From: Bacteroidales bacterium
Lineage (GTDB): Bacteria; Bacteroidota; Bacteroidia; Bacteroidales; UBA932
Direction: 5' to 3'
Length of the DNA stretch: 64,000 nucleotides
NCBI GenBank assembly: GCA_022653735.1
Contig: JALCSU010000001.1
Span: 62,001-126,000, forward strand
The notes beneath the pieces were generated by a model that saw nothing but the letters and a program-made list of their open reading frames with translations, had not been told where the DNA came from and made no database searches. The position numbers and the translations under genes are program-made. Shown here in pieces: positions 1 through 8,888 of this stretch (position 1 is its first letter; each line of letters begins with the position of its first letter).

Positions 1-2305
1 AACCTTTGTTCTGCACGGATCCTATATTGGTCTGGTATGAGCTGAATCCCGTAGTGTACGGGATAGGCATCGAGAACAGAAGATTATCCGTATCGTTGAT
101 ATAGTAGTCGATATTCATCTGCAGCCGGTTGTCAAATACGGAGAAATCAACGCCAAAGTCGAGGGAATTGGTCGCCTCCCATTGGAGATTCTTGTTCGCC
201 ATGTTTGAAGGAGCAGCTCCACTGACTATGTTGCCGTTCCATACAGTCGAGTACGTACCAAGGGCGGCAATCGAAGGATAATCACTTCCCATGTTGTCGT
301 TTCCGGCCTTACCCCATGAAGCACGAAGCTTCAAAAGGGATACCCATTTTGCGTTCTTGAGGAAATTTTCTTTGTTCATCTTCCATCCGCCGGAAACTGA
401 TGGGAAGATTCCCCATCTGTTGTTCTGACCGAATCTGGATGAGCCATCTCGGCGGATGCTGGCGGTAAGCAAGTATTTTTCGTCGAAGTTGTAGCTGGCT
501 CTGCCGAAGAATGATGCATTGGCGTAGGCGGTTTTTGAAGTGGATGCTTCAGTAGGGGTGGAGGCAAGGTTCAGGGTGGTGAGATTCTCGTAAGTCCATC
601 CGGTAGCGGCTGCACTTATATCGTAATATCTCTCCTTCTCGGCGCTCTGACCGGCCAGCAGGCTGATTGAATGCTTGCCAAATGTCTTCTCATATGTAAG
701 GGTATTTTGGATCATCCAGTCGTTGATTGTGTAGGAATTGCTGTGTCCTTCGGATTTGAAGCCATTCCTGTTGATATTGCCAGGAAGGAAGTACTCATGG
801 GTCATTCCATCGTAAGTGTCGCTGAACATCGTCTTGAACTTGAGCCCGTTAAGAATCTGGTACTCACCCCAGAGAGATGCATTGATGCGAGTGTAACGAT
901 ATCTGTCAGTCATCTCCTTGAGCCTGAGATAAGGGCTCGGAAACACCTCTCCGACTTCGGCGGAAGATGGCATCCCGTTGTCGCGAGTGGACTCCTCCTT
1001 ACCGACAAGCGGAGACATGATGATTGCATGATGTAGGGCGGATTCCTTCCCACCACCACCTCCTTGGTCTTGTTTTGAACGCGATACGCCTAGGTTGAGT
1101 CCTACTTTGAGCCTCTTGTTTATGTTGAGAGTGCCATTGGCCCTGGCATTAATCTTTGCGTAGTCTGTCCCAACGACTATGCCTTGCTGGTCAAGATAAC
1201 CTGCTGACAGGAATATAGAACCGATATCATTCTTGGTCGAGGCTGTGACCTGATAATTCTGGATAGGAGCTATTCTTAAGACAGTCGACTGCCAGTCAGT
1301 GAAATCCGTCTTAGTGAGCCACCACTCAGGTATTCTGTTGGCTGATGTCCTTGCGGACATCGGATCCTTCATAGATCCGCCTTGGCGAAGATGGTTGACG
1401 TTCCGGATGTACATTTGCTGTGCTACATACTCTTCTCCGTCAAAGATATCCAATTTTCGTTCTGCATTTTGGAATCCGTAATAAGAGTCGAAAGATACAG
1501 AAGGTTTTCCTTGTCCCTGTTTTGTCTCTATCAGAATGACGCCGCTTGCTCCGCGTGATCCATATATGGCAGATGATGAGGCATCTTTGAGAACTTGGAC
1601 GGAAGCAATGTCAGAAGGGTTGATGTCACTCATATTGTTGCGTGGAACTCCGTCAATGACATAAAGAGGAGTGCTTGTGCCATTGATGGTGTTGATTCCG
1701 CGAATATGGATAGTGAGGTCGCTGCCAGGAAGACCGCCTCCACTGGCAGACGCACTCACTCCGGCAAGCTGACCTTGGAAGGCCTCTCCCACAGTGGCAA
1801 TAGGTCGGTCTGACATCACATCCTCGGAGATCTTGGAAACTGAACCAGTGAGATTCGCTTTCTTGACGCTGCCATATCCAACGACTATGACATCATCAAG
1901 GATCTGACTGTCCTGTCGGAGAACTATGCTGATGTTGCCAGCCGCATTGAGGGTGACGCTCTCCGTAATGAATCCTAGGAATGACACTTCTAGAGTGCTT
2001 CCCTTGGAAACTGTTAGAAACCATTTCCCATCGGAATCGGAAATAGTTCCATTTGAAGAGCCTGTCTCAGAGATGCTGGCTCCAGCTACGGGAACGCTGT
2101 TTTCGTCAAGTATTTGACCGGACACCTTGATTTTCTCGGACTGCTGTTGCTTAGAGACAGTCTGGACAGTAGAATTGTCACTGCTTGCAGAAGCAGAGAG
2201 AGAGAAAGAGGATATAAGCGCGCAAAGAGCGAGTATCCTCCTTCGCGATAGAATAGTTTTTAGGATAGGGAACTGTCCCATATCCGGCAAATTAGGAGGA
2301 AGCAT
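1..2305 (-). CDS. SusC/RagA-type TonB-dependent outer-membrane transporter (partial, C-terminus beyond window)
   Basis: The minus-strand frame is open from an ATG at 2305 to the left edge, about 768 codons without a stop. A hydrophobic signal segment precedes a carboxypeptidase-regulatory-like domain (about residues 58-140), a TonB-box-like DDVIVVGYGS near 137, and the plug domain with IHIRGINT and YVIDGVPR (about 197-220), then beta-barrel sequence. This is the SusC order: energy-dependent import of oligosaccharides across the outer membrane. It starts 32 bases after the GH92 mannosidase gene ends, so the two are probably co-transcribed and the SusD partner should lie off the left edge. An in-frame ATG at 2281 gives a more usual signal peptide and may be the real start. 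The substrate is inferred from GH92 to be a mannose-containing glycan. The family call is firm; the substrate is not. Confidence 0.93.
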   Translation of the reverse strand, partial: MLPPNLPDMGQFPILKTILSRRRILALCALISSFSLSASASSDNSTVQTVSKQQQSEKIKVSGQILDENSVPVAGASISETGSSNGTISDSDGKWFLTVSKGSTLEVSFLGFITESVTLNAAGNISIVLRQDSQILDDVIVVGYGSVKKANLTGSVSKISEDVMSDRPIATVGEAFQGQLAGVSASASGGGLPGSDLTIHIRGINTINGTSTPLYVIDGVPRNNMSDINPSDIASVQVLKDASSSAIYGSRGASGVILIETKQGQGKPSVSFDSYYGFQNAERKLDIFDGEEYVAQQMYIRNVNHLRQGGSMKDPMSARTSANRIPEWWLTKTDFTDWQSTVLRIAPIQNYQVTASTKNDIGSIFLSAGYLDQQGIVVGTDYAKINARANGTLNINKRLKVGLNLGVSRSKQDQGGGGGKESALHHAIIMSPLVGKEESTRDNGMPSSAEVGEVFPSPYLRLKEMTDRYRYTRINASLWGEYQILNGLKFKTMFSDTYDGMTHEYFLPGNINRNGFKSEGHSNSYTINDWMIQNTLTYEKTFGKHSISLLAGQSAEKERYYDISAAATGWTYENLTTLNLASTPTEASTSKTAYANASFFGRASYNFDEKYLLTASIRRDGSSRFGQNNRWGIFPSVSGGWKMNKENFLKNAKWVSLLKLRASWGKAGNDNMGSDYPSIAALGTYSTVWNGNIVSGAAPSNMANKNLQWEATNSLDFGVDFSVFDNRLQMNIDYYINDTDNLLFSMPIPYTTGFSSYQTNIGSVQNKG

Positions 2306-2337
2306 AAATGTTATGAATTAAAATGTAATGAAGCATA

Positions 2338-5043
2338 TTACTTATTAGGTGTCATAGAAGAAACGGCACCTTCCGCTACCAGAGGCTTGCTGATCGAGGG
2401 AGCAATGTCATCCTTCCCAGAACCCCACTCCTTGTTTGGAGAGATTCCCATTTTGAACACTAGCGTACCTCCCCTCATGATATCTTCGTGGCTTATCCAC
2501 GATTTCGTATAAGGCTTGCCATTAAGAGTAGCGCTCTGTATGTATACGTTCTCTGGAGAGTTGTTTTTTGCTATCACCTTGAATGTCCTGCCGTTGGTAA
2601 GAAATATCTCTGTTTTGTTAAAGCTAGGGCTTCCTATTTGGTATATTGGTAGCCCGGGACATGTCGGATAAAATCCCATTGCGCTGAATATGTACCATGC
2701 TGAAAGCTGTCCGCAGTCATCGTTCCCCGGAAGGCCATCCATCCCATTGCTGAACTTGTCTCTTACAAGCCTCCTTACCGTCTTCTGAGTCTTCCAAGCT
2801 GCTCCCGCATAGTTGTAAAGGTATGGGGAATGCATAGAAAACTCGTCTCCTACGTAATAAAAATCTCCTTCAAAGAAATGGTCAAGCGTAGCCTCCAGCT
2901 CTTTGCTCCCGCCAAAGAAATTGATGAGACCTTGCACATCATGAGGTACGAAGAACGTAATGTTCCTATAATAAGTTTCCCTGTCTCTTTCAGTTCCTTT
3001 TGACCATGTGCTTACGTCAGTGTCTTCGGGACTCCTCCAGGAGCCGTCGCTGTTCCTGCCGCGAATGAGCTTTGTCTCAGGATCAAGTACATTGATGTAG
3101 TTCATTGAACGTCTCATCAGGGTGTTACGTAGGTCTTCCCTGCCCATTCCCTTCGCAACTTGCGCAATGCAGAAGTCATCGTATGCGAATTCCATTGTCC
3201 TGATAACGGATTCTTTCTCCTTGTCAGTAGGGACATATCCGAGTCTTATGTAGTCTAGAATCCCTACACGGGCTTTGTATATTCCAGTCCCAGGGGTCGT
3301 AGCATCCTTGATCATTGCTTCAAGTGCCTTATCAAGGTCGTATCCTCGTATGCCTTTGACATAGGCATCTGCAATGACGGCATCGCCATGCGTTCCTGTC
3401 ATTATATTGGAATACCCTGGACTAGGCCACTTCGGTATCCAGCCTCCTTCGTCGTAACAGTTCAGAAGGCCCGTTATCATCTCGTTGACCCTCTCGGGGT
3501 CAAGTATCGTGAGGAGAGGGTGAAGTGCCCTGAAGGTGTCCCATAGGGAGTAGTCGGTGTACATGATGCCGGGCATCACTCTGTCATTAAATGCGCTGTA
3601 GTGCATGCCATCTTCCGTGATGTTTCTGGGAAGGAGAGATACCCTTTGCATTGCAGTGTAGAAAATCTGCTTGTCGGATTCTTTGGCCTCGATGCGTATT
3701 CTGGAGACGGTGCTGTTCCAGATATTCTTAGCTTCGTCTCTGACCTCATCGAAAGTCTTCTTCCCGATTTCCCGTTCGAGGTTTTTCCTGGCTTGGTCGA
3801 TGCTTATGAACGATGTCCCGATCTTGATGTCCACGACTTCGCCTTCTTCTGTCTTGAAAGACACGCTTGCGGCAGCGGCGGCAGATCCATTCTGCGCCAT
3901 CTTCATTAGTTCCGGCTCGGAGCGACTTTCCGGTTCAACGCAATGGAGCCTTACTGTAGCGAGCCTCGTATTTTCTACATACTCGACCTTGACGCTAGCT
4001 GTGTCTCCCTCGTTCAAGCAGACTGAATACATATCTGTGAATGGACGGTGAGTCTTCTTCGTGTCTATTGCTTTAATTCCGCCTACCGACAATCTCGAGT
4101 AATCGTCTGTGGTGAGGTAGAATACATGCTTGCCGGTTTTCCTTGCTATAAAAACACTTGTGAATCTGGCGGAAAAATGATCTTCCGAAATTCCTTTTGC
4201 GGGAGAGCCTTCCCATTGAAAATCGAGATTCTTTGTCGTTATGATTGCAACTGGCTTCCCATTAAAGTCAGGATTATCAAAGACCTCCCCTGTAAATCCA
4301 CCAGGGAATAAAACGGAATCTTCACCGAATACCGGCTCTGGCAGAATGTCGCATGCCTCGAAGGCTTTGCTGAATTTCGCCACGAAAAAACATGCGAAAT
4401 CTTTCCCTGCATAACCTTGATTCCCTACCCTTCCTGCCGTCGTGACATAACCTTCTACCTCTTGGCTTTTTGGAATCACGTGGAAATAGTTCCCGTATTC
4501 GCTTCTGGCGTTATCGAATGTTATGTGTGCGCTATCTGATTTCGGAAATGTGAACCGGATGCATCCTGAAGTCGATGCTCCTGTCAATTCGGCCTTTATG
4601 CCGTATCTGTCGAGATCAACGTTATAGTAGTATGGTTTTGCTATCTCATTGTCGTGGGAGTAATCTGACTCCCTTTCATGAGCCCTTTCTCCAAGGGTGC
4701 CTATGGAAGGCATTACGGTAAAGGAACAGTATTCCGACATTGCTGCTCCGTTTGGATAATGACTGGCTCTGAACCCTTGAATATATGGTTGGGAAGAAAA
4801 GTAACATCTATCGGTTCTCGCAGTCTGGGGAGATAGCTGAATCATTGCATATGGGTGGCCTACGCCAGGATATACGAATCCTGAAGGCTCTTCGGGTCCA
4901 CTGAGGGTCGATCCTTTTTTCCATGCTTGGGTACCGATTCTCGTGTCAATATAGTCTGTGAGGTCGTTGTCTACTGAACCTTTGCAGGACAGTATTGCAA
5001 CTACAGCGAAAATGAATACAATGTATTTGAGAATTATTTTCAT
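2338..5043 (-). CDS. GH92 family alpha-mannosidase, lipoprotein, with PA14-like insertion
   Basis: The start is the ATG at 5043 (MKIILKYIVF), which gives a lipoprotein signal peptide ending ILSC; a TTG at 5070 would only add nine residues. The N-terminal DYIDTRIGT and PGVGHPYAMIQLSP, the middle TDYSLWDTFRALHPL and the C-terminal GNDDCGQLSAWYIFSAMGFY (from about residue 773) are hallmarks of GH92 exo-acting alpha-mannosidases, which are calcium-dependent inverting enzymes; acidic residues in the last motif serve as base. Residues about 245-365 interrupt the beta-sandwich domain with a PA14-like carbohydrate-binding fold (FTSVFIARKTGKHVFYLTTD). The lipoprotein is probably surface or periplasmic and trims mannose from N-glycans or mannans. 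It lies upstream of a SusC gene and downstream of an AraC regulator. The linkage specificity cannot be read from the sequence. Confidence 0.95.
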   Translation of the reverse strand: MKIILKYIVFIFAVVAILSCKGSVDNDLTDYIDTRIGTQAWKKGSTLSGPEEPSGFVYPGVGHPYAMIQLSPQTARTDRCYFSSQPYIQGFRASHYPNGAAMSEYCSFTVMPSIGTLGERAHERESDYSHDNEIAKPYYYNVDLDRYGIKAELTGASTSGCIRFTFPKSDSAHITFDNARSEYGNYFHVIPKSQEVEGYVTTAGRVGNQGYAGKDFACFFVAKFSKAFEACDILPEPVFGEDSVLFPGGFTGEVFDNPDFNGKPVAIITTKNLDFQWEGSPAKGISEDHFSARFTSVFIARKTGKHVFYLTTDDYSRLSVGGIKAIDTKKTHRPFTDMYSVCLNEGDTASVKVEYVENTRLATVRLHCVEPESRSEPELMKMAQNGSAAAAASVSFKTEEGEVVDIKIGTSFISIDQARKNLEREIGKKTFDEVRDEAKNIWNSTVSRIRIEAKESDKQIFYTAMQRVSLLPRNITEDGMHYSAFNDRVMPGIMYTDYSLWDTFRALHPLLTILDPERVNEMITGLLNCYDEGGWIPKWPSPGYSNIMTGTHGDAVIADAYVKGIRGYDLDKALEAMIKDATTPGTGIYKARVGILDYIRLGYVPTDKEKESVIRTMEFAYDDFCIAQVAKGMGREDLRNTLMRRSMNYINVLDPETKLIRGRNSDGSWRSPEDTDVSTWSKGTERDRETYYRNITFFVPHDVQGLINFFGGSKELEATLDHFFEGDFYYVGDEFSMHSPYLYNYAGAAWKTQKTVRRLVRDKFSNGMDGLPGNDDCGQLSAWYIFSAMGFYPTCPGLPIYQIGSPSFNKTEIFLTNGRTFKVIAKNNSPENVYIQSATLNGKPYTKSWISHEDIMRGGTLVFKMGISPNKEWGSGKDDIAPSISKPLVAEGAVSSMTPNK

Positions 5044-5400
5044 TATAATGATGAGATTAATTTTCAACAATTCTGTCTTCCACCAATTGGCGGAATTTAT
5101 GCGATAACATTCAAAAGAAGGCTGTGACCGTTACTACTAGTTCAGGGTATGCCACAGGGTTCTCGTTTGATTTAAGAATAATGTCCATAGTAAATTGACA
5201 TCCTGGGTGAAGTAGTAATTATGCCTGTCATATGCGGTTGCGAGTTTCCAATTGTAAAGTTATGCGTTTACTGGAGGCTTGCGACATCCTAGTATTATTG
5301 GCAAAAGGACATTTGTTACTCTATTCCGACATTCGGGAAAATTCGCCACGAATGTCTTCCTCGTTTACCCGTAGAATGGCCGGCATTGGCCGGATTGTCC
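5044..5400. other. Intergenic stretch upstream of the GH92 gene
   Basis: No supported gene, RNA or strong hairpin is visible in these roughly 360 bases. They should contain the promoter of the GH92-SusC operon, but no clear TAnnTTTG box was found on the minus strand. A binding site for the adjacent AraC regulator would be expected here but cannot be identified. Confidence 0.5.
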
Positions 5401-6279
5401 TTAGACGATTGTCAAGTTAAGTTTTCGATACTCCAGGGGCGTCTGCTCGTATCGAATACGGAATTGTCTGTAGAAATGAGCAAGAGACTCGAATCCACAT
5501 GAATATGCTATTTGTTTTATAGGAATACTAGTGAGAATCAGCTGGTCTGCTGCGTGCTTTATCCTGATGTCATTCACGAATTCTGTCATTGTCTCATGGA
5601 ATACATCTTTTGTCACTCTATTGACATAATCCGAATTTCTGTCACATAGTTCAACGAAGGCAGAAGTACCGTTCATGAAACAGTCTGTGTTGTTGTAGTT
5701 CTTTATTGCAGAGATGAGCCATGATGGAACATTCGAATAATCCTGCTGAGTGGATAGTGGCTGTATGTTTCTCAGAATGAAGAGCAGAAGACTATCCAGC
5801 TGCATGTACGATCGTTTGAACCTCATTGTTTCTTCGGCCTTTAAAGAGAATCTTTTTATCAGTTTATCTGGAACGGTTATGTGGAATGGCAAGATGCTTT
5901 TAGACCAGAAATACTGATTAGATGTAGGGAAGTACCTGTCTCGGTATATCTCCAAAGTGCTTGCCGGAAAAGCTATGTTGACAAGAGTGAGCCCGTTTTT
6001 GCTGCTTGAGGAGAAAGTATGTCGGTCTTCAGGACGGATGAGAACTATGTCGTCGGCTTGTATTCTTACCTTGTTCCCGTTTACATGGTGGGTGCCTATC
6101 CCTTTCTCCACCCAAAACAATTCCGCATAGTTATGGGAGTGGTATGAAATGTCATTCCTAGTATTTATGCAGACCCTCGCTATGTGAAACACTTCGTCTT
6201 TGGATAGGAAGTGTTTGAGGTCAAATACGTTGCAGCCTGTTTGCTGGATTGGTTTATTAGCTTTTCTCATTATATTCAT
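5401..6279 (-). CDS. AraC-family transcriptional regulator with cupin sensor domain
   Basis: 292 residues. The N-terminal half (about 30-110) is a cupin-like ligand pocket: YHSHNYAELFWVEKGIGTHH and DDIVLIRPEDRHTF. The C-terminal about 100 residues form the paired helix-turn-helix of AraC/XylS proteins, with IPIKQIAYSCGFESLAHFYR and the closing motif TPLEYRK. Such proteins bind a sugar or metabolite and activate nearby catabolic operons. It is encoded just upstream of, and in the same direction as, the GH92-SusC pair, so it most likely regulates that locus. An ATG three codons downstream of the chosen start is also possible. A TAACTTTG -7 box lies about 92 bases upstream. Confidence 0.93.
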   Translation of the reverse strand: MNIMRKANKPIQQTGCNVFDLKHFLSKDEVFHIARVCINTRNDISYHSHNYAELFWVEKGIGTHHVNGNKVRIQADDIVLIRPEDRHTFSSSSKNGLTLVNIAFPASTLEIYRDRYFPTSNQYFWSKSILPFHITVPDKLIKRFSLKAEETMRFKRSYMQLDSLLLFILRNIQPLSTQQDYSNVPSWLISAIKNYNNTDCFMNGTSAFVELCDRNSDYVNRVTKDVFHETMTEFVNDIRIKHAADQLILTSIPIKQIAYSCGFESLAHFYRQFRIRYEQTPLEYRKLNLTIV

Positions 6280-6370
6280 TCTTTACCGCAATGATTGCAG
6301 CGAGAATCCTAGTTGATGCATAAAGCAATCCTGTGGCTAGTCCTATTTCAGAGGCGCAGGATTCATATAT

Positions 6371-6378
6371 CAAAGTTA
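6371..6378 (-). promoter_or_regulatory. Bacteroidetes -7 promoter box for the AraC gene
   Basis: TAACTTTG on the minus strand matches TAnnTTTG exactly, about 92 bases before the regulator's ATG. No good TTTG -33 box lies at the usual 19-21 base spacing. Confidence 0.45.
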
Positions 6379-6516
6379 AAAATAATTATCCAATTTCGTA
6401 TGCCGAGATTTTTTACGTTTTGCATCCGTCTGATTTCATTCATCGAAGTCTTTATGCAAGGCTTTGGTCGGTAGTGAAAAGCAAGAAAAATATTTTTATT
6501 TGACGATTATTCGGGC

Positions 6517-6524
6517 TATATTTG
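6517..6524 (+). promoter_or_regulatory. -7 promoter box for the small gene at 6655
   Basis: TATATTTG matches the TAnnTTTG consensus. It would give a leader of about 125 bases before the ATG at 6655. A TTTG lies upstream but at only 14 bases spacing. Confidence 0.45.
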
Positions 6525-6654
6525 TGCAATTATAACTAACAAACACAACCAGCTATACTAATCAAGATCTTTCCTTTCGTTAAGATTCTGATTATTAGCT
6601 CCCATTAATTTAAGTATTGCACTGCCATGAATGTGACGGTGAGAATTGTGGATT

Positions 6655-6888
6655 ATGAAGGCTGATAAATACATAACAAGGAAAATGGAGTCTTTCATTG
6701 AGGCAAATCCTAATGCCAAGATGAAATACATGTATGATACTATCTTCAACATGCACGTGATTGAAGTCGCTTCCATTTCTCTGTACGAGAGCGCAGAATT
6801 TAAAGCTTGGCACGACGATCTTATCTCCGAATTCGCACGGAAATATCCCACGGAGGAAATAGGAGTGATTCTGACGGACTCCTTCTAA
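6655..6888 (+). CDS. Small conserved-looking protein of unknown function (77 aa)
   Basis: The ATG at 6655 gives MKADKYITRKMESFIEANPN and a balanced, charged sequence ending EEIGVILTDSF. There is no signal peptide, membrane segment or recognised motif. Composition and a predicted helical start look like a real cytoplasmic protein, and a TATATTTG promoter box lies upstream. It stands alone, separated from the AraC gene by a divergent intergenic region and followed by the repeat cluster. I do not recognise a named family. An overlapping opposite-strand frame at 6558-6851 is judged a shadow. Confidence 0.6.
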   Translation: MKADKYITRKMESFIEANPNAKMKYMYDTIFNMHVIEVASISLYESAEFKAWHDDLISEFARKYPTEEIGVILTDSF

Positions 6889-7014
6889 TTATCGTCGGCT
6901 AATGCTTGCCCCAGGCATCGTGATTATTCATGTTCATGGGGCAGATGATTTGGGTCAAGTCCAATGCCCTGTGTTAAAGAATGAATGAGATCACCTTGGA
7001 ACGAACGACCCCAC

Positions 7015-7110
7015 AATCCTGACCGTCCCACCCCGTCATCCTGACCGCACCATCCAGTCATCCTCAACGACCCATCTCGTCATACTGACCGTTCCATCTC
7101 GTCATGGTGT
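7015..7110. repeat. 22-bp degenerate tandem repeat
   Basis: Units start with a near-constant CGTCATCCTGA or CAGTCATCCT and continue with a variable half ending in CCAC or CCAT. The period is 22 bases over about four units. Confidence 0.7.
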
Positions 7111-7299
7111 GCGATTCGGCCCTTTTGCACACCGCGATTCCCGAAACTCCGTCATGGTGTGCAATTCGGCCTTTTTGCACACCGCGATTCCCGAAACTCC
7201 GTCATGGTGTGCAATTCGGCCTTTTTGCACACCGCGATTCCCGAAACCCCGTCCCGGTGTGCGATTCGCCCATTTTGCACACCGCAAGGCCTTTAACCC
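7100..7299. repeat. Four 50-bp tandem units, each a hairpin
   Basis: Unit starts are at 7100, 7150, 7200 and 7250. The first three are nearly identical and the fourth diverges. Each contains the arms GGTGTGC and GCACACC; in units two and three the arms extend to GGTGTGCAA and TTGCACACC with a 10-base loop. There are no spacers of the CRISPR type. Confidence 0.85.
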
Positions 7300-7350
7300 C
7301 CACATCATCCTGCACGTTCCACCACGACATCCAGCACGACCCACCACGTC

Positions 7351-7371
7351 ATCCTGAACTTGTTTCAGGAT
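7351..7371. repeat. Palindromic intergenic repeat, copy 1
   Basis: ATCCTGAA, a five-base centre CTTGT, then TTCAGGAT. The same palindrome recurs at 12734, 53324, 63115 and 63466, always inside or at the edge of the mosaic repeat clusters. It is followed by a conserved tail (ATCTG, then TTCGCAA). Confidence 0.8.
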
Positions 7372-7454
7372 CTGTTCTTCGCAAGCCTAGATTCCGGATC
7401 GAGTCCGGATGACGGGGATAAACGAGTCTAGATTCCGGATCGAGTCCGGATGAC

Positions 7455-8035
7455 TGAAGAAGGATGAACTCGTTTTACCGTCAACGTGAAATGCAGGGCT
7501 GCCGGCGAGGAAGTGGCCGCAAAGCATACATCCATGTCCTCGCTTAGAAGGACGAGAATTTATCGGCGACGGTATGGTGCCACCGGCTGGCTTGTAATGA
7601 GGGACAGTGCCGCCCACCCTGCTTCTAGAACGGGGGTTGGCAATGGGAATATGTGTCCTCGGCACTTAAAATGAATGTCACCGTTGCCTACGATTGTGAA
7701 TAATCACAACCTCTCTTCAAGGTTTCACAAAACCTTGTCGAAGCTGAAGCAATAAAGAATTGCATACGTATATTCAAACCGTTCGGAAGAAGTGTCTCGC
7801 AAAACGCTGTCGAGGCAGGCCAAAAGGCGGCCTCACCAAGGAAATAGCCTGGGGTTGTCTCCCAGAACGCTGTCGAGGCAGGCTGCACAGAAGTGCGTAG
7901 GGAAGGGCATGTCTCGACATCGAGACCTCCCAAGAGCCACGTTGTCGACCGGCACCCCTTTGCAGAGCCTCCGGAAAGACATGCTCCGACAGCACCTTGC
8001 GAAATTCCACTACGTTCATAACGTACGACCAACGC
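7455..8035. repeat. Long conserved repeat block, copy A
   Basis: About 580 bases that align nearly end to end with 62375-62965. The block contains AAATGAATGTCACCGTTGCC, a run near 7715 around CAAAACCTTGTCGA, and two copies of GAACGCTGTCGAGGCAGGC or a one-base variant. The first 230 bases or so also match 53390-53700. No frame is preserved in all copies, so it is treated as non-coding. Confidence 0.8.
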
Positions 8036-8140
8036 CATCATTAAGAGCCGATTCAGTTCCTGCGTTCTTTGCAATTAGCGGGCAGGCAGTAGTGCTTCTA
8101 GGGATGCTATGTCCCACATTGCCATGCCCAGCCCCATTTC

Positions 8141-8228
8141 GGTGTAACGTTTGTGATGACGTGGTGTAACGTTTGTGATGACGTGGTGTAACGTTTGTGA
8201 TGACGGAGAGTATAGTTAAGGATGACGT
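8141..8228. repeat. Four 22-bp tandem units in reverse orientation
   Basis: Units at 8141, 8163, 8185 and 8207. The first three are GGTGTAACGTTTGTGATGAC plus two bases. Read on the minus strand they carry the same CGTCATC core as the other 22-bp arrays. Confidence 0.85.
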
Positions 8229-8291
8229 GGTGTATTCTTAAACACAGTGTGTATTTTTTACACAGGGTTTTGGACTTGTTCCAATGATTTC

Positions 8292-8849
8292 TCAAATTAG
8301 TTTATGCATTTTCAGTCGCTGCTGCAGGTCTCGATGGCCGGGGCAGACGTGTTCCAATAGGGCATGGAACTCAGGGCCGTGATTGAGGTAGCGCAGGTGG
8401 CAGAGCTCGTGGAGCATTACGTAGTCGCGAAGCTCAGCCGGTATCCTCACCAGGTTGAGGTTCAGGTTGATGTTGCCCTTCGCCGAGCAGCTGCCCCAGT
8501 TTGAGGAATTGTGCTTTATCCGCACCTGATTGTAATGAAAACCATATTTCCTTGCAAGCTCAGCTAGCCGAGGTGGCAGTTCAGTTTTCGCCTGCACCCT
8601 CAAGGCCTCAATTTCGGAGGCCGATGAAACATATTCATTGCCAGTCCTTTCTTTCTGCCGCGCCTGAGCTTTCAGCACCCAATCTCGCTTCGCCATGAAG
8701 AACTCCAACCCTTCCCTATAGGGAACGAAGTAGGGGAGAGTAACGGTTACGCCCCCTTTGGGGCTTACCCGCAGTGAGAGCCTCCTAGTTCCCACGCGCT
8801 TCACCAGCCGTACCTTCCCAGCATATTCGTCTATAAATACTTTTTGCAT
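8292..8849 (-). CDS. YgjP-like metal-dependent hydrolase (SprT/M48-type fold)
   Basis: 185 residues. The N-terminal domain carries RRLSLRVSPKGGVTVTLP, as in the YgjP family (older name DUF45). The C-terminal part has the WGSCSAKGNINLN motif followed by the zinc-binding MLHELCHLRYLNHGPEFH (His-Glu-x-x-His about residues 146-150, third His further on). The family's substrates are poorly known; members often sit beside restriction or repair genes, which is not the case here. It is probably cytoplasmic because no signal peptide is present. Two CCCTA/TAGGG-type inverted repeats lie within 60 bases upstream of its start and are likely regulatory. Confidence 0.9.
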   Translation of the reverse strand: MQKVFIDEYAGKVRLVKRVGTRRLSLRVSPKGGVTVTLPYFVPYREGLEFFMAKRDWVLKAQARQKERTGNEYVSSASEIEALRVQAKTELPPRLAELARKYGFHYNQVRIKHNSSNWGSCSAKGNINLNLNLVRIPAELRDYVMLHELCHLRYLNHGPEFHALLEHVCPGHRDLQQRLKMHKLI

Positions 8850-8855
8850 AAAAAT

Positions 8856-8876
8856 GTTTCCCTAAAAAAGGGAAAC
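8856..8876. promoter_or_regulatory. Inverted repeat upstream of the YgjP-like gene, copy 1
   Basis: Perfect 8-base arms GTTTCCCT and AGGGAAAC separated by five A residues, seven bases before the start codon. It resembles the palindrome upstream of the AAA ATPase gene at 14119. Confidence 0.65.
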
Positions 8877-8888
8877 TTTTGCGAAATC

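Larger units (their letters stand above)
6950..8286. repeat. Cluster of intergenic mosaic repeats (locus 1)
   Basis: No gene is supported here. In order the stretch holds: an end motif around 6955-6990 (CAAGTCCAA then CCCTGTGTTAAAGAATGAA), 22-bp tandem units (about 7015-7100), four 50-bp hairpin units (7100-7299), more 22-bp units, a 21-bp palindrome (7351-7371), a long block (7455-8035) that recurs at 62375-62965, a fragment (about 8040-8137) of a block found at 53.75 and 63.15 kb, reversed 22-bp units (8141-8228), and the end motif again in reverse orientation (about 8229-8285). The cluster is therefore bounded by inverted copies of the same end sequence. Short frames in it are not convincing proteins. 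Confidence 0.8.

Noticed and set aside
7100..7299. CRISPR array
   Set aside because: The 50-bp units follow each other directly and are alike throughout; there are no unique spacers and no cas genes in the window.
7387..8169. Several short frames inside repeat locus 1 on both strands
   Set aside because: The frames are interrupted in the other copies of the same repeat and have skewed arginine/proline/serine-rich composition.
8141..8228. Short CRISPR or integron attC-like repeat
   Set aside because: Units are contiguous 22-mers in a known repeat field; no spacers, integrase or cassette genes.
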